From positions 1 through 64,000 of the forward strand of contig NZ_JACXZC010000001.1 in NCBI RefSeq assembly GCF_020281205.1: 64,000 nucleotides of DNA. The letters run 5' to 3'. Position 1 is the stretch's first letter, and each line of letters starts with the position of its first letter. A model generated the notes under the pieces. It worked only from the letters and a program-made list of their open reading frames with translations. It was not told the origin of the DNA and ran no database searches. Origin of the DNA: Empedobacter stercoris. Its GTDB lineage: Bacteria > Bacteroidota > Bacteroidia > Flavobacteriales > Weeksellaceae. Made by a program: the position numbers and the translations under genes. Of this stretch, positions 16,410 through 26,292 are shown one piece after another.

Positions 16410-17869
16410 GAAATTTAGTTGATCTATTATTTAAAGTTTCCATCTCAGAAACGATTGGTTCAACAAAAGTTGAAGTCAATACTATTCAATTTGATTCAAG
16501 AAAAGTATCAAAAGATGATGTTTTTGTTGCTGTAAATGGAGTTTCAGTAGACGGACATCACTATATAAGTAAAGCAATAGATTTAGGTGCTAAGGCAATT
16601 GTTTGTGAAATTTTACCAGAAAATATAGTTGATGGTATAACATATGTAAAAGTTGAAAATTCGACAATCGCATTAGGTGTTTTAGCTTCTAATTTTTATG
16701 GAAATCCAACAAAGGATTTAAAACTTGTTGGAGTTACAGGAACAAATGGGAAAACAACAACAACGACATTGTTGTACGAATTGTTTACAAAATTAGGGTA
16801 TGCTTGCGCATTAATTTCGACAATTAAAATTGTAATTGATGGTGAAGTGATTCCATCTACGCATACAACGCCAGATATTTTGACATTAAACAAAATGTTT
16901 CGCGAGGCTGTAGATAGAGGTTGCGAATTTGCTTTTATGGAAGTTTCTTCGCACGGAATTCATCAAAATAGAATTGCAGGTTTGCATTTCGAAGTTGCTG
17001 GATTTACGAATATCACACACGATCATTTGGATTACCATAAAACTTTTGCAAATTATCTTGCAGCTAAAAAGAAATTTTTCGACGATTTACCAAAAACGTC
17101 AACAGCAATTTCAAATGCAGATGATAAAAATGGAAAAGTGATGCTTCAGAATACAGTGGCCACAAAAAGATTGTACGCACTAAAAACTGATGCAGATTTC
17201 AAAGGAAAAATTATCGAACATCAATTTGATGGAATGCAATTAGAATTCAATGGAAAAGAATTCTGGACATCATTAATTGGTCAATTTAATGCCTATAATT
17301 TGGTATTAGTTTTTGGTATAGCCTCAATTTTAGGGCAAGATGAATTAGACGTCTTAAAAGCATTGAGCACACTTGGAAATGTAGATGGTCGTTTTCAAAC
17401 ATTTCAAACGAAATCAGGTATTATTGTGATTGTAGATTATGCACATACGCCAGATGCTTTAGAAAATGTTTTGGATACAATTGAAGGGATTCGTACCAAA
17501 AATGAAAAATTAATAACAGTTGTAGGTTGTGGTGGAGATCGCGATAAAACAAAACGTCCTGAAATGGCTGATATCGCAAGCGAAAAATCTAATCTTGCCA
17601 TTTTTACATCAGATAATCCAAGAACAGAAGATCCAGAAGAGATTCTACGTGAAATGGAAGTTGGTGTGAAACCGCAATTTTATAATCGCACCCTGAAAAT
17701 TACAGATCGTAAAGAAGCTATAAAAACAGCACTTAAAATGGCTGAGCCAAAAGATATTATTTTGATTGCAGGAAAAGGTCACGAGACATATCAAGAAATT
17801 AACGGAGTAAGAACACATTTTTCTGATGTTGAAATAGCGTCAGAATTGAGTAAAATATTGAACAAATAA
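16406..17869 (+). CDS. murE: UDP-MurNAc-tripeptide synthetase MurE, meso-DAP type
   Basis: MurE adds the third amino acid to UDP-MurNAc-L-Ala-D-Glu. The ATP-binding loop TGTNGKTTT is at 111-119, and the carbamylated-Lys region is YLAAKKKFF near 218. The DNPR motif at 403-406 is the known specificity loop for meso-diaminopimelate, as opposed to D(D/N)P(A/N) for lysine. The 487-residue length is normal. The peptidoglycan is therefore predicted to be the DAP type of Gram-negatives. It starts 4 bases inside ftsI and ends 3 bases before mraY. Confidence 0.96.
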   Translation: MRNLVDLLFKVSISETIGSTKVEVNTIQFDSRKVSKDDVFVAVNGVSVDGHHYISKAIDLGAKAIVCEILPENIVDGITYVKVENSTIALGVLASNFYGNPTKDLKLVGVTGTNGKTTTTTLLYELFTKLGYACALISTIKIVIDGEVIPSTHTTPDILTLNKMFREAVDRGCEFAFMEVSSHGIHQNRIAGLHFEVAGFTNITHDHLDYHKTFANYLAAKKKFFDDLPKTSTAISNADDKNGKVMLQNTVATKRLYALKTDADFKGKIIEHQFDGMQLEFNGKEFWTSLIGQFNAYNLVLVFGIASILGQDELDVLKALSTLGNVDGRFQTFQTKSGIIVIVDYAHTPDALENVLDTIEGIRTKNEKLITVVGCGGDRDKTKRPEMADIASEKSNLAIFTSDNPRTEDPEEILREMEVGVKPQFYNRTLKITDRKEAIKTALKMAEPKDIILIAGKGHETYQEINGVRTHFSDVEIASELSKILNK

Positions 17870-17872
17870 AGA

Positions 17873-19114
17873 ATGTTATACTATTTATTTGATTATTTAG
17901 AGAGTATCAATTTCCCTGGAGCACGCATGTTTCAATACACGTCTTTCCGCGCGGGAATGGCAATTTTATTAGCCATGTTCATCAGTTTGTTTTACGGAAA
18001 ACGAATTATTAGTTATTTACGTAAAGAACAAATGGGTGAAATTGTTCGTGATTTAGGGTTGAAAGGACAAATCGAAAAAGCAGGAACGCCAACTATGGGT
18101 GGTTTAATCATCATATTAGCAACGTTAATTCCTACTTTACTTTTTGCAAAATTAGATAATATTTACATCATCATTTTGTTGGTTTCAACAATTTGGTTAG
18201 GTGTTATTGGATTTTTAGATGATTACATCAAAGTATTCAAGAAAAACAAAGAAGGTTTACAAGGTAAATTTAAAATTTTAGGACAAGTGGGTCTTGGAAT
18301 TGTAGTTGGTTTAATGCTTTATTTCAGTCCAACAGTTACTGTAAAACATCAAGAAAACAGAGTGAAAGTCCAAGCAGGAACTGAACAAACGGAATACAAT
18401 CGAGCAATTAAATTTGGTCCAGAAGAAAAAACATTAGAAACAACGATGCCTTTCGTTAAAGGGAATGAATTTAACTATTCAGATATTTTATTTTGGATGG
18501 ATGCAGATGATCGTCCTACATGGGCAGTTGCAGCAATTTTCATTTTTGCGGTAATTTTTATCATTACAGCAGTTTCGAATGGAGCCAATTTAACAGACGG
18601 TATCGATGGTTTAGCAGCTGGTAGTTCAGCTGTAATTATGGCGGCGATTGCTATGTTTGTTTTCGTTTCGGGAAATATCATGTTCGCAGATTATCTGAAT
18701 ATCATGTTTATTCCTCGTTCTGAAGAAGTATTGATTTTCTGTGGTGCTTTCCTTGGAGGTTTGATCGGATTTATTTGGTACAATACCTATCCGGCGCAAG
18801 TATTCATGGGTGATACAGGGAGTTTGACAATTGGAGGTGTTATCGCAGTTTTGGCAATTATCGTTCGAAAAGAATTGTTACTACCGATTTTGTGTGGAAT
18901 ATTTTTCGCAGAAAGTTTGTCAGTTATGTTGCAAGTGTCTTATTTTAAGTACACGAAAAAGAAATTTGGTGAAGGTCGTAGAATCTTTTTGATGTCTCCT
19001 TTACATCACCATTTTCAAAAATTAGGATATCACGAAAGTAAAATCGTGGTTCGTGCCATTATCATCGGAATCATTTTAGCGGTAATTAGTATTATTACCT
19101 TAAAAATTAGATAA
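17873..19114 (+). CDS. mraY: Phospho-N-acetylmuramoyl-pentapeptide transferase MraY
   Basis: MraY transfers phospho-MurNAc-pentapeptide to undecaprenyl phosphate, giving lipid I in the inner membrane. Conserved residues are in [13 protein letters not shown] (D116, D117), [10 protein letters not shown] (239-248) and the HHHFQKLG loop. At 413 residues it is about 50 longer than E. coli MraY. The extra length is a hydrophilic insert at about 152-215 between membrane segments, a feature of Bacteroidota enzymes. About ten hydrophobic helices are visible. It is flanked by murE and murD with 2-3-base gaps. Confidence 0.96.
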   Translation: MLYYLFDYLESINFPGARMFQYTSFRAGMAILLAMFISLFYGKRIISYLRKEQMGEIVRDLGLKGQIEKAGTPTMGGLIIILATLIPTLLFAKLDNIYIIILLVSTIWLGVIGFLDDYIKVFKKNKEGLQGKFKILGQVGLGIVVGLMLYFSPTVTVKHQENRVKVQAGTEQTEYNRAIKFGPEEKTLETTMPFVKGNEFNYSDILFWMDADDRPTWAVAAIFIFAVIFIITAVSNGANLTDGIDGLAAGSSAVIMAAIAMFVFVSGNIMFADYLNIMFIPRSEEVLIFCGAFLGGLIGFIWYNTYPAQVFMGDTGSLTIGGVIAVLAIIVRKELLLPILCGIFFAESLSVMLQVSYFKYTKKKFGEGRRIFLMSPLHHHFQKLGYHESKIVVRAIIIGIILAVISIITLKIR

Positions 19115-19116
19115 AA

Positions 19117-20451
19117 ATGAAAAGATTAGTCGTTTTAGGAGGAGGAGAAAGTGGCGTAGGAACAGCTATTCTTGCGAAGAAAGAAAACTTTGAGGTTTTT
19201 CTTTCAGACATGGGACAAATAAAAGATAAATATAAACAACTTTTGGAGGATCACGGAGTCGCTTATGAAGAAGGACAGCATACAGAAGATTTAATTTTGA
19301 ATGCAGACGAAATCATGAAAAGTCCAGGTATTCCTAAGAAAGCAGCACTAATTCAGAAATTAGAAGCGAAAGGCGTTTCAATTATTTCTGAAATTGAATT
19401 TGCATCTCGTTACACAGATGCAAAAATTATTGCGATTACAGGATCTAATGGAAAAACAACAACAACAAGTTTGATGTTCCATATCCTAAAGCAAGCTGGA
19501 TTAAATGTAGGATTAGGTGGTAACATCGGAAAAAGTTTTGCAAAATCTGTAGCTGAAGATAACTTCGACTATTATGTGTTAGAAGTGAGTAGTTTTCAGT
19601 TAGACGATATTAAAACAGATTTCAAACCGTATGTTGCAATTTTATTAAACATTACACCAGATCATTTAGACCAATACAACTATCAGTTTGATTTGTATGC
19701 AAAGGCTAAATTCAGAATAACTGAAAACCAAGATGAAAACGATTATTTTATCTACAATTTGGATGATCCAAAAACAATGGAGATGATAGATCAGATGAAT
19801 ATTCGCGCTCATCATAAACCGTTCACAATGATGGATGCAACAAATGAAGCATACGCAAATAATGAATTGTTCCGTGTGAGCGATTCGAATGGTGATTTTA
19901 CAATGTTAGTGAATGATTTAGGATTAATTGGAAAACACAATGTTTCTAACTCATTGGCTGCGGCTGTAGCTGCAAAAATTATTGAAATCAATAATGAGGA
20001 TCTAAGAAAGAGTTTGTCGGATTTTAAATCTGTTGAACATCGTTTAGAACCTGTTTTGACAATTGGCGGAATTGATTTTATCAACGATTCTAAAGCAACA
20101 AATGTTAATGCAACTTATTATGCGTTAGAAAGTATGACGAAACCAATCGTTTGGATTGTTGGTGGAACTGATAAAGGAAACGACTATAGCGAAGTTTTAC
20201 CTTTCGTTAAAAAGAAAGTAAAAGCAATCGTTTGTTTAGGTGTTGATAATACCAAAATTATTGATTTTTTCAGTCCATACATCGATACAATTGTCGAAAC
20301 GAATAATATGAAAGATTGTGTTGCTAAATCCTATCAATTGGCAACAAAAGGAGAAACGGTTTTATTGTCACCAGCTTGTGCAAGTTTCGATTTGTTCAAC
20401 GGTTACGAAGATCGTGGCGATCAATTTAAAGAAAACGTACGCAAATTATAA
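19117..20451 (+). CDS. murD: UDP-MurNAc-L-alanine:D-glutamate ligase MurD
   Basis: MurD adds D-glutamate to UDP-MurNAc-L-Ala in the cytoplasm. The N-terminal Rossmann-like segment is VVLGGGESGVG (5-15), the ATP loop TGSNGKTTT is at 108-116, and NITPDHLDQY and NDSKATNVNAT follow. The C-terminal SPACASFDLFNGYEDRGDQF is the family signature. The 444-residue length is normal. It begins 2 bases after mraY and is followed 14 bases later by ftsW. Confidence 0.96.
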   Translation: MKRLVVLGGGESGVGTAILAKKENFEVFLSDMGQIKDKYKQLLEDHGVAYEEGQHTEDLILNADEIMKSPGIPKKAALIQKLEAKGVSIISEIEFASRYTDAKIIAITGSNGKTTTTSLMFHILKQAGLNVGLGGNIGKSFAKSVAEDNFDYYVLEVSSFQLDDIKTDFKPYVAILLNITPDHLDQYNYQFDLYAKAKFRITENQDENDYFIYNLDDPKTMEMIDQMNIRAHHKPFTMMDATNEAYANNELFRVSDSNGDFTMLVNDLGLIGKHNVSNSLAAAVAAKIIEINNEDLRKSLSDFKSVEHRLEPVLTIGGIDFINDSKATNVNATYYALESMTKPIVWIVGGTDKGNDYSEVLPFVKKKVKAIVCLGVDNTKIIDFFSPYIDTIVETNNMKDCVAKSYQLATKGETVLLSPACASFDLFNGYEDRGDQFKENVRKL

Positions 20452-20465
20452 TAACAAACTAACCA

Positions 20466-21665
20466 ATGTCTACCATCGTACAAAAATATTTTAAAGGCGA
20501 TAAACCGCTTTGGGCTTTCATTTTATTGTTAGCACTATTTTCGTTCTTACCAGTTTATTCGGCAAGTTCTAACTTGGTGTATACAGTAGGTTCAGGAACT
20601 ATTTTTGGACATTTAGGTAAACATGCCGTAATTCTTTTAATTGGTTTATTTTTCATTTATGGATTACAGCGTGTGGATTATCGTTGGTTTGGCTTATTTG
20701 CTTTAAGTGCAGTTCTTTTACTTTCAGTAGTTTTGATCCTGACGCTCGTACAAGGACAAACAATCGGTGGGGCAAATGCTGCTCGATGGTTGACGATTCC
20801 AGGAACAGGGATAGGTATTCAACCATCTATGATAGCTTCACAAGCATTGTTGATTTATATTGCTCGTTATTTGACAAAAAATAGAGACAAAGAATATACA
20901 TGGAAAAATACCTTAATTCCTTTATTTTTACCAATCCTTGCTATTGTAGGATTAATTTTTCCTTCTAATGGATCAACAGCGTTGATGTTAGCTGGAATGT
21001 GTGGGATATTATTGATTATTGGAGGATTTCCATTCAAGTATTTATTTACAATTGCAGGATTAGGGATTCTTTTAGGAGGAGGGTTTGTTTGGTTGGCTTT
21101 TAATAAACCAGATTTAATTGCAAATTCGCGTGTACACACATGGATGTCACGTATAGAGAAATTTAATGATGATTCGGGTTTAGAAAGCTACCAAGTTCTA
21201 CACGCAAAAGCAGCAATTGCAAGAGGTTTAAATGAAATGGCAGGACCAGGAAAAAGTGTTTTTAAACAGACTTTACCTCAGTCTTCTTCCGATTTTATCT
21301 TCGCAATTATTGTAGAAGAGTACGGTGCCATTGGTGCAATTTTATTAATTGGAATTTTTCTTTTGATATTAATTCGAATTTGTATCATCGCATCTAAAAT
21401 TCATACCATTTTTGGTACGCTACTTGTATTTGCAGTCGGCTTACCAATTATCGTTCAAGCAATGGTGAATATGGCGGTTGCTGTAAATTTAATTCCAGTA
21501 ACAGGACAACCATTACCAATGATTAGTTATGGTGGAACATCCATTTGGATGACATGTATTTCGTTCGGAATAATTTTGAGTGTTAGTACTCAAATTAAAT
21601 CGAAAGAAGAATTAGAACAAGATAGAAAAGTATTAAGTGAAGAATACATCGAAGACATCGCCTAA
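20466..21665 (+). CDS. ftsW: Septal peptidoglycan polymerase FtsW (SEDS family)
   Basis: FtsW is the SEDS glycosyltransferase that polymerises lipid II at the septum with FtsI. About ten membrane segments are visible over 399 residues. Conserved motifs are ANAARWLTIPGTGIGIQPS in the central loop and, near the end, NLIPVTGQPLPMISYGGTS. Its position between murD and murG separates it from the elongasome homologue RodA. The coding end overlaps murG by 29 bases. Confidence 0.94.
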   Translation: MSTIVQKYFKGDKPLWAFILLLALFSFLPVYSASSNLVYTVGSGTIFGHLGKHAVILLIGLFFIYGLQRVDYRWFGLFALSAVLLLSVVLILTLVQGQTIGGANAARWLTIPGTGIGIQPSMIASQALLIYIARYLTKNRDKEYTWKNTLIPLFLPILAIVGLIFPSNGSTALMLAGMCGILLIIGGFPFKYLFTIAGLGILLGGGFVWLAFNKPDLIANSRVHTWMSRIEKFNDDSGLESYQVLHAKAAIARGLNEMAGPGKSVFKQTLPQSSSDFIFAIIVEEYGAIGAILLIGIFLLILIRICIIASKIHTIFGTLLVFAVGLPIIVQAMVNMAVAVNLIPVTGQPLPMISYGGTSIWMTCISFGIILSVSTQIKSKEELEQDRKVLSEEYIEDIA

Positions 21666-22743
21666 AGTTTTGATAAGTGGCGGAGGAACAGGTGGACATA
21701 TATATCCAGCTATAGCAATCGCAGATGAAATAAAACGTCGTTTGCCAGATGCTCAAATTCTGTTTGTAGGAGCAGAAGGAAGAATGGAAATGGAAAAAGT
21801 ACCAAAAGTTGGTTATGCTATAAAAGGCTTACCAATTTCTGGATTTGATAGAAGTAATATGAAAGCGAATTTAAAATTTCCTTTCAAATTGATAAAAAGT
21901 TTAAGTCTTGCAAAGAAAATCTATACTGATTTTCAACCAGACTTAGCTATTGGTACAGGAGGTTATGCAAGTGGACCAATGTTGTGGATAGCGGGAAGCA
22001 AAAATGTTCCGATTTTATTACAAGAACAAAATTCGTTTCCGGGTGTTACCAACAAAATTTTGAAAAATAAAGCAAAGGCTATTTGTACAGCTTACGAAGG
22101 AATTTCACAGTTTCCACAAGAAAAAGTGCATTACACAGGAAATCCAATTCGTGCCGAAATTTTTCAAAACTTACCATCCAAATCAGAAGCAATTTCTGTT
22201 TTTGGATTAGATCCAGAAAAACCAACTATTTTATCTGTTGGAGGTTCGCAAGGATCAAGAGCAATGAATAATGCATGGTTAGAAAACCTTGAGGAATTTG
22301 TTGCAAGTGGTGTTCAGTTAATTTGGCAAACAGGAAAGTTAGATTATCAAAAAATCAAAAACTTGGTTGGAGATAAATATCCAACCATTCATGTAACCGA
22401 ATTTATTTACAACATAAAAGATGCGTATGCAGCTTCGGATATGATTGTTTCTCGTGCAGGAGCTATGGCAATTTCGGAATTGTGTATAGTTGGTAAAGCA
22501 ACAATTTTGCTTCCTTTACCAACAGCGGCAGAAGATCATCAAACTAAAAATGCGCAAGCGTTGGTTGAGAGAGAGGCTGCGATTATGGTAAAAGATGCAG
22601 ATGCAAAACAAAATTTAGTCAAAGAGGTAATTGCTTTGGCAAACAATGAAAAATTAAAAAATAAATTATCTCAAAACATCAAGCAATTAGGGAAACCGAA
22701 TGCGACAAAAGAGATTGTAGATATATTATTGAATTTATTATAA
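21637..22743 (+). CDS. murG: UDP-GlcNAc:lipid I N-acetylglucosaminyltransferase MurG
   Basis: MurG turns lipid I into lipid II on the inner face of the membrane. The N-terminal glycine loop SGGGTGGHIYPA (14-25) and the second-domain nucleotide-sugar motif SVGGSQGSRAMN are present. So are SRAGAMAISELC and LPLPTAAEDHQTKNA. The proposed start is GTG 21637 inside ftsW; no closer ATG exists before the glycine loop. The 368-residue length is normal. The stop overlaps the murC start by one base. Confidence 0.95.
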   Translation: MKNTSKTSPKVLISGGGTGGHIYPAIAIADEIKRRLPDAQILFVGAEGRMEMEKVPKVGYAIKGLPISGFDRSNMKANLKFPFKLIKSLSLAKKIYTDFQPDLAIGTGGYASGPMLWIAGSKNVPILLQEQNSFPGVTNKILKNKAKAICTAYEGISQFPQEKVHYTGNPIRAEIFQNLPSKSEAISVFGLDPEKPTILSVGGSQGSRAMNNAWLENLEEFVASGVQLIWQTGKLDYQKIKNLVGDKYPTIHVTEFIYNIKDAYAASDMIVSRAGAMAISELCIVGKATILLPLPTAAEDHQTKNAQALVEREAAIMVKDADAKQNLVKEVIALANNEKLKNKLSQNIKQLGKPNATKEIVDILLNLL

Positions 22744-24083
22744 TGAATATTTTAGATAAAACATATTATTATTTCATCGGTGCAGGAGGAATCGGAATGA
22801 GTGCGTTGGAACGTTTCTTCAAATCAATCGGAAAAGAAGTTGCAGGTTATGACAAAACACAAACCGAACTGACAACTGAATTGATTACTGAAGGAATTGA
22901 TATTCATTTCGAAGATAATATCGAGTTAATTCCAGCAGGGATTAAACCAGAAAATACATTGGTGATTTATACACCAGCGGTACCAAAAGATCATTCCGAA
23001 CTAAATTATTTTTTAGTGAATGATTTTAAAGTCATGAAACGTTCTGAAGTGTTAGGTGAAATTACCAAACATACCTACAATATTGGCGTTGCGGGAACGC
23101 ACGGGAAAACAACAACTTCGTCTATTTTAGGGCATATCCTAAAAGTAGCAGATGTAGAAAGTACAGCATTTTTAGGTGGTATTGCAGAAAATTACGATTC
23201 AAATATCATTCTAAATGGCTCTAAATATACGGTTGCTGAAGCAGATGAATTTGACCGTTCTTTTTTACGCCTTTCTCCGAAATTAGCCATTATTACAAGT
23301 GATGATCCTGACCATTTGGATATTTATGGAGAGCGTGAAGAAGTAAAAAAATCATTTCAAGAATTTGCAGCAATTGTAGAAGAAAAACTATTTGTTCGCA
23401 AAGGTTTAAATTTTGAAAATGCTTTTACTTACGGAGTTGAAGAAGATGCTGATTATAATGCGCATAATGTAAGAATTATTGACGGGCATTATGTTTTTGA
23501 TGTAACGACTCCTCATGGAGAAATGCAAAACATCGGAATTTTATTGCCAGGTCATCATAATATGGAAAATGCTCTTGCAGCATTAGCTGTAGCAGAATAT
23601 TTAGGGATTTCTCTTGATAAAATAAAAGAAGCTTTAGCAAGCTTTGTGGGAGTGAAAAGACGCTTTAATCGTTTCGAAGCAAATGGAAAAATTTATATCG
23701 ACGATTATGCACATCATCCAACAGAATTGAATGCTGCAATTCGTTCAGTTCGTGAATTATATCCGGGTAAAAAAGTGTTAGGAGTATTTCAACCTCATTT
23801 ATTTACACGAACACGTGACTTTGCTGATGAGTTTGGAGCAAGTTTAAGCCAATTAGATAGCCTTATTTTATTAGATATTTATCCGGCAAGAGAGCTTCCA
23901 ATCGAAGGTGTATCATCAAATTGGTTGTTAGAAAAGGTAGAATTACAAGAAAAAATAGTATCTTCATTAGAAGATAGTTTAGCGAACATCAAAAAACGAG
24001 ATTTTGATGTGTTATTAACTGTAGGAGCAGGAAATATTGATACAATTGTTAAACAAATAAAAGAATGGTTAAGTGAAGCATAA
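22743..24083 (+). CDS. murC: UDP-MurNAc:L-alanine ligase MurC
   Basis: MurC adds the first amino acid, L-alanine, to UDP-MurNAc. Visible are the N-terminal GAGGIGMS (13-20), the ATP loop AGTHGKTTT (117-125), GGIAENYDSN, EADEFDRSF and DDYAHHPTEL. The 446-residue length is normal. The stop and start codons of murG and murC overlap as TAATG. The end overlaps ftsQ by 11 bases. The set of Mur ligases in the operon lacks murF and ddl, which must lie elsewhere. Confidence 0.96.
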   Translation: MNILDKTYYYFIGAGGIGMSALERFFKSIGKEVAGYDKTQTELTTELITEGIDIHFEDNIELIPAGIKPENTLVIYTPAVPKDHSELNYFLVNDFKVMKRSEVLGEITKHTYNIGVAGTHGKTTTSSILGHILKVADVESTAFLGGIAENYDSNIILNGSKYTVAEADEFDRSFLRLSPKLAIITSDDPDHLDIYGEREEVKKSFQEFAAIVEEKLFVRKGLNFENAFTYGVEEDADYNAHNVRIIDGHYVFDVTTPHGEMQNIGILLPGHHNMENALAALAVAEYLGISLDKIKEALASFVGVKRRFNRFEANGKIYIDDYAHHPTELNAAIRSVRELYPGKKVLGVFQPHLFTRTRDFADEFGASLSQLDSLILLDIYPARELPIEGVSSNWLLEKVELQEKIVSSLEDSLANIKKRDFDVLLTVGAGNIDTIVKQIKEWLSEA

Positions 24084-24816
24084 ATTGAAAATCATACAAG
24101 TGATTTTTGGAGTTATCTTGCTAATCGGTTTAATTAGTTTTACGGTAATTAAGAATGCTTCGCGTACTGTGGAAAAAATTGATGTGGCATTTGTTCAGCC
24201 CGTTGAAAATTATTTTATCAATGACGAATCGATAAAAGATATAATCAACAAAGATGGAAAAGACATTATGAAACAAACCTTGAGAGAGGTAAATGTAAAA
24301 GATATCGAACAAAAAATAAATAAGAGTCCCTTTGTAGATTCTGTACAAGTGAGTAAAAACATTAATGGACATTTACGACTTGATATAAAAGCAAATACAG
24401 CAGTTGCTCGAGTGAAAACGCTGACAAATGAGTTTTATTTGACAACCAAAGGCGAAAAAATGCCTTTATCTAAATTAAGTTCAGCGGATGTAATTTTGGT
24501 TTCTGGTGATGTAAAACCGAATGAGTATGAGGATTTGAGTAAATTTGTTCAAGCTTTGAAAGCAGATGAATTATTAAAAAATCACATCATAGCCATTCAG
24601 AAAGTAGGACAACGTTCATTTAATTTAATTGTAAATAGTGGAAACTATTATATAGAATTAGGTACTTTAAATAATTTTGAACAAAAGTTACATAATCTGA
24701 AATTGTACTATTATCAATACATCGATTTTATAGGAACAGAAGATTATGAAAAATTGAGCTTGAAATTTGTAAACCAAGTTGTAGCAACCAAACGAATAAA
24801 AAATGGAGAACAATAG
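24073..24816 (+). CDS. ftsQ: Cell-division protein FtsQ
   Basis: The 247-residue bitopic protein has one N-terminal membrane helix (about 4-25, LKIIQVIFGVILLIGLISFTV). A short POTRA-like region with SPFVDSVQVSKNINGHLRLDIK follows, then a divergent FtsQ/DivIB beta domain. FtsQ links FtsL/FtsB to the divisome. The likely start is GTG 24073, inside the end of murC. It overlaps ftsA by 14 bases. Similarity to well-studied FtsQ is low, so the call leans on the topology and the murC-ftsQ-ftsA order. Confidence 0.9.
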   Translation: MKHKLKIIQVIFGVILLIGLISFTVIKNASRTVEKIDVAFVQPVENYFINDESIKDIINKDGKDIMKQTLREVNVKDIEQKINKSPFVDSVQVSKNINGHLRLDIKANTAVARVKTLTNEFYLTTKGEKMPLSKLSSADVILVSGDVKPNEYEDLSKFVQALKADELLKNHIIAIQKVGQRSFNLIVNSGNYYIELGTLNNFEQKLHNLKLYYYQYIDFIGTEDYEKLSLKFVNQVVATKRIKNGEQ

Positions 24817-26245
24817 TAAGATTGCAGTTGGCTTAGACATAGGAACTACAAAAATTGTAGCACTTGTCGGACGAAAAAATGAAAACGGAAAAATTGAAAT
24901 TCTTGGACACGGACAAGCAAAAAGTTTGGGTGTACACAGAGGAGTCGTGAATAATATTACGCAAACTATTAATTCGATAAAAGAAGCAATTGATAAGGCA
25001 GAAAGGTCTTCAGGTGTCAAGATTACTGATGTAACCGTTGGTATTGCAGGACAACATATCCGTAGTTTACAACATAGCGATTACATTACACGTACCAATT
25101 CAGAAGATGTGATAGATGATAATGATTTAAAATTATTGACAAATCAGGTCTATAAATTGGTGATGTTACCAGGAGAAGAAATTATCCATGTTCTTCCGCA
25201 AGAATTTAAGGTTGATAACGAAGGAGAAATTCGAGAACCAATCGGTATGTACGGAAGTCGTTTAGAAGCCAATTTCCATGTGGTTGTAGGACAAGTTTCT
25301 TCTATCCGAAATATTGCACGTTGTGTAAAAGCCGCAGGTTTACGCTTGGCAAGTATCACTTTAGAGCCTATTGCATCTTCAAGTGCAGCACTTAGTGAAG
25401 AGGAAAAAGAAGCAGGTGTAGCATTGATTGACATAGGTGGTGGTACAACAGATATTGCAATTTTTAAAGATAGTATCATTCGTCACACATCGGTTATTCC
25501 ATTCGGTGGAAATGTGATTACAGAAGACATTAAAGTTGGATGCTCTATTATCGGAAAACAAGCCGAAGCTTTAAAAGAAAAATTTGGCTCTGCTTGGCCT
25601 GGTGAAAATAAAGAAACAGAAATTGTCTCGATTCCTGGATTAAAAGGGCGCGAAGCAAAAGAAATATCATTAAAAAGACTGTCACAAATTATCCATGCAC
25701 GCGTGCAGGAAATTTTAGAACAAGTCTATTTAGAATTGAAAAACTACGGTTGCGAAGATCAAAACAAAAAATTGATTGCAGGAATCGTTTTAACAGGTGG
25801 TGGGTCAAAATTAAAACACATTCGTCAATTAACAGAATATGTTACAGGTATGGATGTGAGAATTGGATACTCCAACGAGCATATTGTAGGTGCTAAAGCA
25901 GAAGAAATCAGCGGTCCTGAATATGCAACATCTGTTGGATTATTGATGAAAGGGTTAGAAGAGTTAGCGGCAAATTATCAGCACGAAATTTATGAAAAAC
26001 CAGTAATTGATAACCTAAACAATCAAGAAGAACTAGAAATAGGTGGATATTCCTCACAATCAAAATCAACAAACGTCGCTACTGATGTTGAAAATGTAAA
26101 AATACCTAAAAGGGAAGAAGTTGTTGATGAATTCTTGGATCAAGAAATTGGAGATAAGAAAGAAACTAAATCTAAACCAGAAAAGAAGAATTTCTTTTCG
26201 AAATGGACGGATAAATTTATCCAAATGATTAACGAAACCGAATAA
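24803..26245 (+). CDS. ftsA: Cell-division protein FtsA
   Basis: FtsA is the actin-like protein that anchors the Z-ring to the membrane. The phosphate-1 loop is DIGTTKIVAL (12-21), the phosphate-2 loop lies in LIDIGGGTTDIAIF, and the adenosine motif is GIVLTGGGSKLKHI. The C-terminus is extended to 480 residues by a hydrophilic linker and ends in an amphipathic helix (FFSKWTDKFIQMINETE), the membrane-targeting sequence. It overlaps ftsQ and lies 47 bases before ftsZ. Confidence 0.95.
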   Translation: MENNSKIAVGLDIGTTKIVALVGRKNENGKIEILGHGQAKSLGVHRGVVNNITQTINSIKEAIDKAERSSGVKITDVTVGIAGQHIRSLQHSDYITRTNSEDVIDDNDLKLLTNQVYKLVMLPGEEIIHVLPQEFKVDNEGEIREPIGMYGSRLEANFHVVVGQVSSIRNIARCVKAAGLRLASITLEPIASSSAALSEEEKEAGVALIDIGGGTTDIAIFKDSIIRHTSVIPFGGNVITEDIKVGCSIIGKQAEALKEKFGSAWPGENKETEIVSIPGLKGREAKEISLKRLSQIIHARVQEILEQVYLELKNYGCEDQNKKLIAGIVLTGGGSKLKHIRQLTEYVTGMDVRIGYSNEHIVGAKAEEISGPEYATSVGLLMKGLEELAANYQHEIYEKPVIDNLNNQEELEIGGYSSQSKSTNVATDVENVKIPKREEVVDEFLDQEIGDKKETKSKPEKKNFFSKWTDKFIQMINETE

Positions 26246-26292
26246 TAAGAATAAACTAAGAATAAATTACGAACCAATTTAATAAGAAGAAT

